Source of the DNA: Nonomuraea roseoviolacea subsp. carminata
GTDB taxonomy: Bacteria; Actinomycetota; Actinomycetes; Streptosporangiales; Streptosporangiaceae
Direction of reading: 5' to 3'
Length of the DNA stretch: 64,000 bases
Assembly (NCBI RefSeq): GCF_024172185.1
Contig: NZ_JAMZEC010000001.1
Span: forward strand, 6,169,001-6,233,000
Part shown: piece after piece, positions 44,143-55,310 of the stretch
Numbering within the stretch: the first letter of the stretch is position 1
Layout of the letters: every line of letters starts with the position of its first letter
Notes under the pieces: generated by a model
Told to the model about the DNA's origin: nothing
What the model saw: only the letters and a program-made list of their open reading frames with translations
Databases searched by the model: none
Position numbers and translations under genes: made by a program

Positions 44143-45615
44143 ATGCGGGAGGACGGCTCGCGTAGGGACGAGGTGTCGTCGGACGCCGGGATGAGAGCGG
44201 TCCGCCGCGGGTCGGGACGGGCTCCCGTCGCGGCGGAGAGACCTCAGCTGTGGCTCGTGCCACCGCCCAGAGCGGAGGCGGAGGGCATCGGGCTTCCGGA
44301 GGGCGGCCCCGTCCAGGGCGGACCCGCGAGGAAGGGCGACCCGGGAGCCAGGAGTCGTGGTGGCGCGCGGATCGGTGCCGGGGCGGCGAGAGGTGTCTCA
44401 TCGTCCGCGGGTGGTGCGACACGGGCTCGTGGCGCCACGGACGGCGCTCTGGCGAGGAAGGGCGGTGTCGTCCCGGCGGACGGTGGCGGCTCCTCGGGTG
44501 GTGTGAGGTCGTCTGGTGGCGCCTCATCGGGTCGTCTCGGGTCTGGGGGTTCGGCGGCGAGTGGCGGCAGGGGGCGGGGGCGCGGCAAGGGGTCTCGTGC
44601 GGCTGGGGGGCGTCCCCGGGCGGACGGTGCCGGGCTCTCGGTCGTAGCTGGCGGCAGGGGAGGTGCTGCGGCGCCGGCGGCCCGGGTCGGCTCGATCGTG
44701 CGGGGCGGCCGCGGTGGTGGGCCTTCCGAGCCCGCCGCGGGGCGGAGAGCGCAGCCCGAGTCTCTGCGTCGACGCGGGGCTGACCGTGAGCCGGCGTGGG
44801 GAGGCGAGGCCGTGCGGAAGCCTCTGCGGGGACGTGCGGCCGTGGGTGAGGCGGCGCCGCGGGAACGAGGCGGGCCTCGGGAGGCGTCGCAGGGACGAGG
44901 CCGTCTCGGGGCGGTGCGGGGACGGGACGGTCAGCGGGGGGCGGTCCGAGGGCTCGTACAGGGAACGGAGCCCGTGGGGGAGGGGTTGCGGGAGCGCGGG
45001 GGCGCGCGTGACGCGTCCGGTCGAGTGAAGGGTGGGCGAAGGGTTCTGGCTCGGATCGGCGCCTTCGGACGGAAGGGCGAGCGAACGGATCCCGCCGGCC
45101 CCAGGCGGAGGAAGGGGCGGACGGATTCCGCCGGGCCTGTGCGGAGGGGCGAGCGACCGGGCTCCCTTCAGGGCGAGGCTGTGGCGAGGGGTGAGTGGGC
45201 GGATCCCACCGGGCCCGTGCTCAGAGGTGAGCGACCCGGCTCCCTTCGGGGTGGGGCTGTGGAGAGGGGCGACTGGTCGGATCCGACTGGGCTTGTGCGG
45301 AGAGGTGAGCGGGCGGGCTCCCCGGGGGCGGGTCCCGTGTCGTCGGCGGCTGCCTTGAGGGCGGGGCGCCGTGGAGGTGCCGGTCGGCGGAAGGGGGCGC
45401 CGGTGCGGCTGACGCGTCGTGGACGTGTCGCGATCATGGTGCTGGTCGCCACGCTGCTGTCCCTGGGTGGTTTCTGGCTCGGAACCAGGACGGCCGCCCA
45501 CGCCGCCACGGCCCCTGAGGTCGCGTCTGTACAGGCCACCACTTCTGAGGCGGCTATCCCCGTGCGGGTCGGCGCTCCCGTGGTCGCCTTTCCCGTGGGG
45601 GTCGTCCGTCCCTGA
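44143..45615 (+). CDS. Repeat-expanded single-pass membrane protein at the LysM-protein position
   Basis: This predicted 490-residue protein has a long Arg/Gly/Ala-rich N-terminal region, a positively charged RLTRRGR, one transmembrane helix at about 427-444 (VAIMVLVATLLSLGGFWLG), then only about 43 residues. Related actinobacteria have between lexA and nrdR a short membrane protein with a similar RLTRRGR-helix and a C-terminal LysM domain; no LysM motif is present here. Residues from about 334 to 420 repeat a unit of about 27 residues (RRGERPGSLQG, then WADPTGPV; LRGERPGSLRG, then WSDPTGLV). Codon third positions are less strictly G/C than in neighbours. It may be decaying. Confidence 0.6.
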   Translation: MREDGSRRDEVSSDAGMRAVRRGSGRAPVAAERPQLWLVPPPRAEAEGIGLPEGGPVQGGPARKGDPGARSRGGARIGAGAARGVSSSAGGATRARGATDGALARKGGVVPADGGGSSGGVRSSGGASSGRLGSGGSAASGGRGRGRGKGSRAAGGRPRADGAGLSVVAGGRGGAAAPAARVGSIVRGGRGGGPSEPAAGRRAQPESLRRRGADREPAWGGEAVRKPLRGRAAVGEAAPRERGGPREASQGRGRLGAVRGRDGQRGAVRGLVQGTEPVGEGLRERGGARDASGRVKGGRRVLARIGAFGRKGERTDPAGPRRRKGRTDSAGPVRRGERPGSLQGEAVARGEWADPTGPVLRGERPGSLRGGAVERGDWSDPTGLVRRGERAGSPGAGPVSSAAALRAGRRGGAGRRKGAPVRLTRRGRVAIMVLVATLLSLGGFWLGTRTAAHAATAPEVASVQATTSEAAIPVRVGAPVVAFPVGVVRP

Positions 45616-45830
45616 GGTGTCCTTCTCCGTGCGGATCACCGGGCCCTGAGATCCCTTATCCGTGCGGGTCGGCGCCCCTGTGATCGTCCTGCCCGTGGGG
45701 GCGCCCGTCTCTGAAGCGCTCTCCTGTGCGGATCACCGGTCCCTGAGGTGTCCTTCTCCGTACGGGTCGGTGGCTCTGTGGTGGCCTTTCCCGTGCAGGT
45801 CGCCGCCGCCCGGAGGCCGCATCTTCCGCG
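45541..45830. repeat. Degenerate repeats spanning the 3' end of the membrane protein
   Basis: CCTGAGGTGTCCTTCTCCGT occurs at 45611-45630 and 45742-45761, 131 bp apart. TGCGGATCACCGG occurs near 45630 and 45727, and CGTGCGGGTCGGCG near 45560 and 45661. The repeats begin in the last coding codons and continue beyond the stop, where a LysM domain would be expected. Confidence 0.75.
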
Positions 45831-46137
45831 TAAGGCGACATCGCACCTCGAATTGCGCGAGTCCTGCCCTCTATCGCCTGACCCGTGGTGGTCTCGGCAT
45901 CGCCTGAACCACCCGCCGGACCTCCCGTCCGACCGGTCCAGGTGGCCGGAACGAGGGCGTAGGTTTTGAGGCGCGTGAAAGGTGTTGTTTCCGCCCACAG
46001 GGCAGTCCTTTGGGGACCAGGTGGCCGGAAAGGGGCGACACGCCGCGCGGGCCGGGAACATGCGGCCCTGATCAGCGGCTTCCTTGAGACGGGTGTGGCT
46101 CAACTTGCGTTCATGGTCTCGCGCTTCTACGGTTGGA
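45831..46137. other. Gap before the NrdR boxes
   Basis: This 300-bp stretch has no supported gene. It probably holds the upstream part of the nrdR promoter. Confidence 0.4.
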
Positions 46138-46185
46138 CCACAACATCTAGTACTTACACCGATGTAGTTCACCACACCTTGTGTT
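46138..46185. promoter_or_regulatory. Paired NrdR boxes
   Basis: CCACAACATCTAGTAC (46138-46153) and CACCACACCTTGTGTT (46170-46185) are imperfect palindromic 16-mers resembling NrdR boxes. Their starts are 32 bp apart, three helical turns, the spacing known for NrdR sites. They lie about 110 bp before nrdR, so the operon is probably autorepressed by NrdR. Confidence 0.72.
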
Positions 46186-46294
46186 TTCGTGACCGCACCA
46201 TGGCATGCCGTGGGGCGGGCGTGAGCGTTCCCTGGTCAAGCCGGGCAGGGGGCGTCGCCGGGGTGGGGTGGCCGCGGGTCAGGAGGCGAAACGC

Positions 46295-46746
46295 GTGCAT
46301 TGTCCGTTCTGTCGCCATCCTGACACCAGGGTCATCGACAGCCGCTCGACGGATGACGGCGCCGCGATCCGGCGTCGCCGTACATGTCCGGAATGCGGGC
46401 GCCGGTTCACCACCCAGGAGACCGTACTCCTCATGGTGAGCAAGCGCAGCGGCGTGACCGAGCCGTTCTCCCGGGACAAGGTGGTCGCGGGCGTGCGCCG
46501 GGCCTGCCAGGGCAGGCCGGTCGGCGAGGACTCCCTGGCCCAGCTCGGGCAGCGGGTCGAAGAGGCCATCCGGGCGAGGGGCGCGGCGGAGATCCCCTCC
46601 AACGAGGTGGGCCTGGCGATCCTCGGTCCGCTGCGGGAGCTGGACGAGGTGGCCTACCTGCGGTTCGCATCGGTATATCGCGGTTTCGAGACCTTGGCGG
46701 ACTTCGAGGCCGAGATCGAACAGTTGAAGGCGGAGAAGGGGGAGTC

Positions 46747-46750
<4 letters not shown>
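46295..46750 (+). CDS. nrdR: Transcriptional repressor NrdR
   Basis: This 151-residue regulator senses ATP/dATP and represses ribonucleotide reductase genes. It has the N-terminal zinc ribbon (CPFCRHPDTRVIDSR, then CPECGRRFTT) and an ATP-cone domain (VSKRSGVTEPFSRDKVVAGV in part). I use the GTG at 46295, which follows AGGAGG and gives the standard MHCPFC N-terminus; an upstream ATG would add about 30 non-conserved residues. Its stop overlaps the nrdJ start (ATGA). Confidence 0.95.
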
Positions 46751-49623
<2,873 letters not shown>

Positions 49624-49634
49624 GTTGATCAAGG

Positions 49635-49666
49635 GGAGGGGGCCGGACGGATGTCCGGCCCCCTCC
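49635..49666. terminator. Bidirectional terminator between nrdJ and the hydrolase gene
   Basis: GGAGGGGGCCGGAC (49635-49648) pairs with GTCCGGCCCCCTCC (49653-49666) over a GGAT loop. It lies between convergent stops at 49623 and 49675 and can serve both. Confidence 0.88.
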
Positions 49667-49674
49667 GCCGGTTC

Positions 49675-50490
49675 TCAGGCGGCCACGAAGAACTCCAGGA
49701 GCTCCGGCGCCAGCGCCCGTGACGACACCGCGTGCGTCTCACCCTCCAGCACCCGGTGCTCGGCCCCCGGTACGGCCGCGGCCACCGCGTGCCCCGCGGC
49801 CAGCATCCAGCGGGGGCTCGCGCCGCCGTTCAGCACCAGCGTGGGCCGGCTGATCGCGGCGAGCGGGCCGGCGGGCAGGGCGTTGCGCGGGCTCATGACG
49901 GCCGCCTCGTACGCGAGGGTGTGCGCCAGCGCCTCCATCCCGGCCCAGCCGGGCCCGGCGCGCATCGCGGCGACCGCCTCGGCGGGCACCTCGGCGGCCC
50001 GCACCATGAACAGCTCCACGGCGTCGCCGCGCCGCCCCTCTCTCACCAGCGACTCCAGCCGCTCCGCGAAGCGGGCGGGCAGGTCGGGTGTGCCGGGGCC
50101 GACGTGGTACGGGGGCTCCCACAGCGCCAGCTTGCCGATCGGCAGCCCCGCGGCCGCCGCCCGCAGCGCCAGCGCGGCCCCCGACGAGCCGCCGAACACC
50201 ATCGCCGGCCCTGCCGGCCCGCCGGCCTCGGCCAGCAGGGCGGCGAGGTCCTCGACCTCCCGCTCCACCGCGTACGGCCGGCCGTCGCCGCTCGTGCCCC
50301 GGCCGCGCCGGTCGTAGTTGTAGACCGTGAACCACGGCGACAGGGCGGCCGCCACCTCACGCAGCAGGGGGTGCGTCCGGTCGGTGAACGCCCCGTGCAC
50401 GAGCACGACGGGCGTCCCGGTCCCGCACCGGTCGTAGCTGATGGTGGTGCCGTCGGCCGAGGTCACCCGGCCGGTCGCGGGCTCGTCCAC
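49675..50490 (-). CDS. Alpha/beta hydrolase (serine)
   Basis: This 271-residue alpha/beta-hydrolase has the oxyanion region VVLVHGAF, a serine nucleophile in GGSSGAALAL, an acid candidate near VLNGGASP, and a His candidate in GETHAV. The nucleophile elbow GGSSG is typical of esterase-like members of the family. The substrate is unknown. The GTG start at 50490 follows GGCGGACGC, 12 bp after the VOC gene on the same strand, so the two form an operon. Confidence 0.83.
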   Translation of the reverse strand: MDEPATGRVTSADGTTISYDRCGTGTPVVLVHGAFTDRTHPLLREVAAALSPWFTVYNYDRRGRGTSGDGRPYAVEREVEDLAALLAEAGGPAGPAMVFGGSSGAALALRAAAAGLPIGKLALWEPPYHVGPGTPDLPARFAERLESLVREGRRGDAVELFMVRAAEVPAEAVAAMRAGPGWAGMEALAHTLAYEAAVMSPRNALPAGPLAAISRPTLVLNGGASPRWMLAAGHAVAAAVPGAEHRVLEGETHAVSSRALAPELLEFFVAA

Positions 50491-50502
50491 GCGTCCGCCG
50501 CC

Positions 50503-50919
50503 TCAGCCCGCCTGCGGCACCAGGCACAGGGCGGACCACTGGTGGCCGTCGGGGTCGGCGAAGCCGCGCTGGTAGCGCTGCCCGTCGTCGATCGGCTCGC
50601 CGACGGGGGTGGCGCCCGCCGCCACGGCCTTGTCGAACATCGCGTCGACCGCCGCCGGGTCGTCCAGGCCGAGGACGAGGATCACCTGCGTGGTCTTGGC
50701 CGGGTCGGCGGGCTCGGAGCGCGCGTACGAGGCGAAGACCGGCTCGGTGAGCAGCATGACCTGCGTCCGCTCGTTGATCATCACCGACGCCATGGCGTCG
50801 GACGCGCCGAACAGCGAGAACCCCAGCGCGGTGAAGAACGCCTTGGAACGGGCCAGGTCGGCGACCGGCAGGTTGACGAAGAGGGTGTGGGAGAGGGGAG
50901 TCCGGGACGTCGTGGGCAT
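50503..50919 (-). CDS. VOC-superfamily (glyoxalase-like) protein
   Basis: This 138-residue protein has the paired beta-alpha-beta-beta-beta modules of VOC enzymes: LFVNLPVADLARSKAFFTALGF, then VMLLTEPVF, and GFADPDGHQWSALCLVPQAG with the Glu/His positions partly lacking. Similar small proteins are annotated as glyoxalase/bleomycin-resistance family without known substrates. The ATG follows AAGGATCCCCG. It is the first gene of a two-gene operon with the hydrolase. Confidence 0.8.
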   Translation of the reverse strand: MPTTSRTPLSHTLFVNLPVADLARSKAFFTALGFSLFGASDAMASVMINERTQVMLLTEPVFASYARSEPADPAKTTQVILVLGLDDPAAVDAMFDKAVAAGATPVGEPIDDGQRYQRGFADPDGHQWSALCLVPQAG

Positions 50920-51053
50920 CGGGGATCCTTCGTTGCGTGAGCGGTGGTGCGGACGGGTCCCAGTCTGCTCACGCGATCCCCGGCGGTCTTGCGCGCGCGT
51001 GCCACCCCCTTGACGATCCGTGCCGTCCCGAGAAGGTCCCGTCGCAGGAGCGG

Positions 51054-52016
51054 TCAGCGGGGGAGGCGGGCGCGGCGGTACTCGGCGGGCGGCATGCCGT
51101 ACGCCTGCCTGAACAGGCGGCTGAAGTGGGCCGCCCCCGGCAACCCCCAGCGGGCCGCGACGCCGCTCACCGGGACGCCGGACAGCGAGGGGTCGGCCAG
51201 GTCCCGGCGGCAGCGCTCCAGCCGCCGGTGCCGGATCCAGGCGGCCACGGTCGTGTTCCGCGGCTCGAACAGCCGGTGGAGCTGGCGCAGGGAGACGTGG
51301 TGGGCGGCGGCGACGGCGGCCGGATCGAGCCCGGGGTCGCCCAGCCGCTCCTCGATGAAGGCGTCGACGCGCATGAGCAGCGTGCGGGCCCGCGTCTCGT
51401 CCGGCAGCGCCGCGGTCCGCTCCGCCCGTTCGGCGATGACGGTGGTGAGCAGGTCCATCACCACGCCCGACAGTCGGGCCGCGCTGTCCGGCCGGTACGT
51501 CTCCAGGTCCAGGGTGACCCGGCGCAGGAGCGGCGCGGCGAGCGCACCGGCGCCGTCGTCAGTGGCGATCGGGACCGCGGTGAGCCGGGCCAGCGCGTCG
51601 CGCGGGAGGGCGAGCGCGTCGCGGGGGAGGCTGAAGACCGCGAGGTCCACCGTCGAGGTGTAGGCGAGCCGGTACGGCCGGGCGAAGTCGTAGAGGGCGA
51701 GCCGGCCGGGGGCGAGCCGGGTGGAGCGCCCGTCCTGCTCCAGGACGGGCTCGCCGGACAGGGCCAGCACCACCCGGTAGAGCTCCTGCGAGCCCTGGCG
51801 GATCTGGCCGGGCGTGCGGTGGACGCTGTGCGGCGTGGGGGTGCGCACCCGGCCGACGCCCAAGGAGCCGAGCGTCCCGGCGCCGATCTCGCCGCGCAGC
51901 GGCGCGTCCGGGTCGATGCGGCAGTCCAGCGGGCCGAGGGCGTCGCACACGATGTCCAGCCAGGCGGCGCGCCGCCGCCCCGGCGGCACGTCCTCGGCGC
52001 GGATCAGGACCCCCAT
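51054..52016 (-). CDS. AraC-family transcriptional regulator
   Basis: This 320-residue regulator has an N-terminal cupin-like ligand domain and a C-terminal double helix-turn-helix (DPAAVAAAHHVSLRQLHRLF, then WGLPGAAHFSRLFRQAYGMPPAEYRR in part). The ATG at 52016 follows GGAGGTGAGGCG. An unusual feature is a direct duplication of LPRDALA around residues 130-143, coming from a 21-bp repeat near 51589-51630. Its targets are unknown; nearby candidates are the VOC/hydrolase pair and the PPOX-type gene. Confidence 0.87.
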   Translation of the reverse strand: MGVLIRAEDVPPGRRRAAWLDIVCDALGPLDCRIDPDAPLRGEIGAGTLGSLGVGRVRTPTPHSVHRTPGQIRQGSQELYRVVLALSGEPVLEQDGRSTRLAPGRLALYDFARPYRLAYTSTVDLAVFSLPRDALALPRDALARLTAVPIATDDGAGALAAPLLRRVTLDLETYRPDSAARLSGVVMDLLTTVIAERAERTAALPDETRARTLLMRVDAFIEERLGDPGLDPAAVAAAHHVSLRQLHRLFEPRNTTVAAWIRHRRLERCRRDLADPSLSGVPVSGVAARWGLPGAAHFSRLFRQAYGMPPAEYRRARLPR

Positions 52017-52043
52017 CGCCTCACCTCCGGGTCGCCCGACGCG

Positions 52044-52523
52044 TCACCCGGTGACGGGCAGGGCGGTTCCGTACAGCCGCGACGCCCTGAGCCGGATCAC
52101 CAGGCGCCGGTCCACGACCATCTGCCGCAGGAACGCCTCCTCCCGCGCCGGGTCGGCGATGCCGCCGGCCATCGCGAGCAGCTCGCGCCCGACCTCGTCG
52201 CCCGGCTCGGCGCTGACCGGCGACAGCTCGGCCACGCCCTCGGCGACCGCGAAGGACCAGAAGTCGTCGCTGGTCACGTACAGGGAGCCGCGGGGGTCGC
52301 GCTGCAACTGGCGGACCTTGAGCCGGTCGGCGATCGTCGAGATCCGCGCCACGCGCCGGTCGGGGTCCCAGGTGTAGAGGACCGTGGACAGGTGGGGGAG
52401 GCCGTTGGCGCGGGTGGTCGCGAGGGCGCCGAAGCGCTGCCCCGCGATGAGCTTCGACAGCTCCTCGTCGGAGAGCCCACGGGGGGCGGGGCCGGCTCCA
52501 GGTGCGTAGCTTTCGTCGGTCAT
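52044..52523 (-). CDS. PPOX-class flavoprotein, probably F420-dependent
   Basis: This 159-residue split-barrel protein (pyridoxamine-phosphate-oxidase fold) resembles the F420-dependent TIGR03618-type group. It has FGALATTRANGLPHLSTVLYTWD at about 30-52, ADRLKVRQLQRDPRGSLYV, and a C-terminal IRLRASRLYGTALP. The ATG at 52523 follows GGGAGGAATCACCAG. It is next to the AraC regulator in the same direction, 28 bp after it, which may make it a target or partner. Substrate unknown. Confidence 0.82.
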   Translation of the reverse strand: MTDESYAPGAGPAPRGLSDEELSKLIAGQRFGALATTRANGLPHLSTVLYTWDPDRRVARISTIADRLKVRQLQRDPRGSLYVTSDDFWSFAVAEGVAELSPVSAEPGDEVGRELLAMAGGIADPAREEAFLRQMVVDRRLVIRLRASRLYGTALPVTG

Positions 52524-52694
52524 CTGGTGATTCCTCCCTGTTGTGGGGAACCCTATCGCCGCAACCCCCACCCGGTCGCCGATCGCTTCCGCCCTGCCCT
52601 CAAGCATCGCTTCGACCTCGCCGTCAAGCGACTGGCAAGCGTTCGTCGACGCCGGGGGTCCATGGTGGGACCCCGAGCGAAGAGAGGCGTGACG

Positions 52695-53792
52695 ATGACA
52701 GTCCCCCTGCGCCCTCCCCTGCTGGTGCAGCGGCCCAGCAAGGCCCTGCTGGCCGGCATGGTGGTCTCCAGCCTGCTGGCCCTGGTCGTGCTGGCCGTCA
52801 TGCTGTGGAGAGGGGGACCGGTCGGGTTCGGGCTGTCCCTGCTCCTGGCGCTCGCGCCGCTGCCCGTGCTGCTCGCGGCCGTCCTCTCGCTGGACCGCCT
52901 GGAGCCGGAGCCGAAGCTGCACCTCGCCTTCGCCTTCGCGTGGGGCGCCGGCGTGGCGATCGTGCTGGGCGTGGCGCTCACGCTGGCCGGTCAGGCGTTG
53001 TTCACCAGCGCCGGGTACGGGGCGCGGGTGGTGGACTCCATGGGCACCGTGTTCCTCGCCCCCGTGATCGAGGAGGCGCTCAAGGGGTCGGCGCTGCTGC
53101 TGCTCCTGCGCCGCCGCCGGGAGATCGACGGGCTGACCGACGGCATCGTGTACGCCTCGATGGCCGGGCTGGGCTTCGCCGCCGTGGAGAACGTCGGCTA
53201 CTACCTGAGCGCCTTCCTGCAGAACGGCGTAGGCGCGACCGTGCAGCTCTTCGTCATGCGCGGCCTGATCGACCCGCTCGGCCACCCCGTCTACACCTCC
53301 ATGATCGGGCTCGGGGTCGCCTACGCGCTGACCCGGCGCGGGGCCGTCCGGTACGCCATGGTCCCGCTCGGCTACCTGGCCGCGGTGGTGCTCCACGGGC
53401 TGTGGAACGGCGCCGCGGCCACCCAGTCGCTCGGCTGGCTCGCCGCCGCGTACCTGGTGATCATGACGGCGCTGGTGCTGCTCGTCGTGGTGGCGGTGCG
53501 CGAGCGGCGGCAGCTCGTCGCCAAGATGGGCGCCTACCTGCCCGCCTACCAGCAGACGGGCCTGATCGCCCCGCAGGACCTCGCCATGCTGGGCTCCCTG
53601 CCCGGCCGCGCCCGCGCCCGCCGGTGGGCCAGGCGCGCGGGGATCGGCCGCGCCATGAGCGACTACCAGCACGCGGCGACCGAGCTGACCATGCTGCACC
53701 TGCGCGCCGAGCGGGAGGGCATGGAGCCGGGCCGGTTCGCCGCCGAGCGCGACGCCCTGCTGGGAGCCATGGCCCACGCCCGCCGCTGGTAG
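52695..53792 (+). CDS. PrsW-family intramembrane metalloprotease
   Basis: This 365-residue polytopic membrane protein has the PrsW motifs: an EE-containing segment (VIEEALKG), AAVENVGY, a His in HPVYTSMIG, and HGLWNG. In Bacillus PrsW cleaves an anti-sigma factor to activate a sigma factor. About eight hydrophobic helices can be counted, followed by a soluble C-terminal tail of about 90 residues. The ATG at 52695 follows GAGAGGCGTGACG; an in-frame GTG six bases upstream is also possible. No anti-sigma gene is adjacent; the pair at 2,299-3,998 is far away. Confidence 0.85.
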   Translation: MTVPLRPPLLVQRPSKALLAGMVVSSLLALVVLAVMLWRGGPVGFGLSLLLALAPLPVLLAAVLSLDRLEPEPKLHLAFAFAWGAGVAIVLGVALTLAGQALFTSAGYGARVVDSMGTVFLAPVIEEALKGSALLLLLRRRREIDGLTDGIVYASMAGLGFAAVENVGYYLSAFLQNGVGATVQLFVMRGLIDPLGHPVYTSMIGLGVAYALTRRGAVRYAMVPLGYLAAVVLHGLWNGAAATQSLGWLAAAYLVIMTALVLLVVVAVRERRQLVAKMGAYLPAYQQTGLIAPQDLAMLGSLPGRARARRWARRAGIGRAMSDYQHAATELTMLHLRAEREGMEPGRFAAERDALLGAMAHARRW

Positions 53793-53850
53793 GTCCCAGC
53801 CGCAAACATGTTCAAGACCGGACGAAGGCGCGCGATCGATACTCCACGGC

Positions 53851-55266
53851 ATGTCCATCCCCACCACGACCGCCGCCTCCGCCGCCTCCGTAGTCCGTCG
53901 CGGCCCGATGCTGGCCGTGCTGCTCGCCGGCCAGGTCATGGCCTCCATGGACGGCTCGATCGTGTCGGTCGCCGCGCAGACCATCCGCGGCGACCTGCGC
54001 GCCGACGGCGCCGCCGTCCAGCTCATCGTGTCGGGCTACCTGCTGACCACCGGCGTGCTCCTGGTGACCTGCGCGCGGCTCGGCGACATCGTCGGGCACC
54101 GGCGGGCGTTCCTGGCCGGCCTCGCCTGGTTCACCGGGGCGTCGCTGGCGTGCGGCCTCGCGCCCACCGCGGGCGTGCTGGTGGCGGCCCGCGTCGCGCA
54201 GGCCGCCGGCGCGGCGCTTTTGACGCCGCAGGTGTTCTCGCTCATCCAGCTCCACTGGGACGGGCCCGCGCGCCGCCGGGCGATCGGCCTGTACGGCATG
54301 GTGCTGGCTCTCGGCGTCGCGCTGGGCCAGGTCATCGGGGGCCTGGTCGTCGGCGCCGACCTGTTCGGCCTCGCCTGGCGGCCCGTCTTCCTGGTCAACG
54401 TCCCGGTCGGCGCGGTCCTGCTGGCGGTCGGCCCGCGCCTGCTGCCGGACTCGCGCGCGGAGGGACGGCCCCGCCTGGACCCGCTGGGCGTGGCCGTCCT
54501 GACCGTCGCCATGGCCGCGGTGACCGTGCCGCTCATCTTCGGCCGCGACCACGGCTGGCCCGCCTGGTGCTGGGTGTCGCTGGCCGGTGGAGCGGCGCTG
54601 CTGGCGGTGTTCGGCCGGCACGAGCGGCGGGCGCGCCATCCGCTGCTCGACCCTGCGGCGCTGCGGCCCGCGGGGGTGAGGCCGGGGCTGGCGGCCTGCT
54701 GGATCGTCATGGGCTGCTACACGGTGTTCCTGCTCGTCCTGACCCTGCACCTGCAGTCCGCGCTGGGCTTCTCGCCGCTCCGGGCGGGGCTGGCGTTCGT
54801 GCCGTACACGGTCGGGTTCGGGACGCTCAGCCTGACCTGGACCCGCTACCCCCGGCGGCTGCGCGGCGCCCTGCCGGTGGCGGGGCCCGTCGCTTTCGCC
54901 GCCGGCGCGGTCCTGCTGGCGCTGCTGCACCGCCACCAGTGGAACGCGTACGCGGCCTCGCCGCTGCTCCTGCTCGCCGGGGCCGGGCACGCCGCCGGCT
55001 ACAGCCCGCTGATCGCCCGGATCACGTCGCTGGTCGAGCCGCGCCTCGCCTCGGCGGTCTCGGCGCTCAACTCGACCGGACCGATGCTCGCCGGGGTCAC
55101 GGCCGTCGCCGGGCTCGGCAGCGTCTACTTCGCCGCGCCGTCCTCGGCCGACGGTCTCCTGCGGGTCGTCGCGGCTGTCGCCGTGCTGCTCATGGCCGGT
55201 ACGGCGTGCGCGTGGCGGGCCGTGCGCGACCGCCGCGCCGCCCCGGAGGGGCTCACGCGCGCGTGA
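53851..55266 (+). CDS. MFS drug:H+ antiporter, DHA2 (EmrB/QacA) family
   Basis: This 471-residue protein has the 14-helix EmrB/QacA pattern with ARLGDIVGHRR (motif A) at about 75-85 and GMVLALGVALGQVIGG further on. The substrate is unknown. No ribosome-binding site precedes the ATG; GATACT 7 nt upstream could be a -10 box, so the message is probably leaderless. It ends with APEGLTRA, and a copy of that 3' end lies downstream. It converges on another exporter gene. Confidence 0.87.
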   Translation: MSIPTTTAASAASVVRRGPMLAVLLAGQVMASMDGSIVSVAAQTIRGDLRADGAAVQLIVSGYLLTTGVLLVTCARLGDIVGHRRAFLAGLAWFTGASLACGLAPTAGVLVAARVAQAAGAALLTPQVFSLIQLHWDGPARRRAIGLYGMVLALGVALGQVIGGLVVGADLFGLAWRPVFLVNVPVGAVLLAVGPRLLPDSRAEGRPRLDPLGVAVLTVAMAAVTVPLIFGRDHGWPAWCWVSLAGGAALLAVFGRHERRARHPLLDPAALRPAGVRPGLAACWIVMGCYTVFLLVLTLHLQSALGFSPLRAGLAFVPYTVGFGTLSLTWTRYPRRLRGALPVAGPVAFAAGAVLLALLHRHQWNAYAASPLLLLAGAGHAAGYSPLIARITSLVEPRLASAVSALNSTGPMLAGVTAVAGLGSVYFAAPSSADGLLRVVAAVAVLLMAGTACAWRAVRDRRAAPEGLTRA

Positions 55267-55310
55267 CGAGCGTCGCGACCGCCGCGCCGGAGGGCCTCAC
55301 GCGCGCGTGA
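55253..55310. repeat. Duplicated palindrome forming the ends of two convergent exporter genes
   Basis: The perfect palindrome TCACGCGCGCGTGA occurs at 55253-55266 and 55297-55310, within a 44-bp direct repeat. On the plus strand the first copy encodes the last codons (TRA-stop) of the exporter at 53851. On the minus strand the second copy encodes the same TRA-stop of the exporter at 55297. The two genes thus share a duplicated end. Confidence 0.85.

Noticed and set aside
45831..46294. Cobalamin riboswitch upstream of nrdR-nrdJ
   Set aside because: No B12-box-like sequence was found; regulation is better explained by the NrdR boxes.
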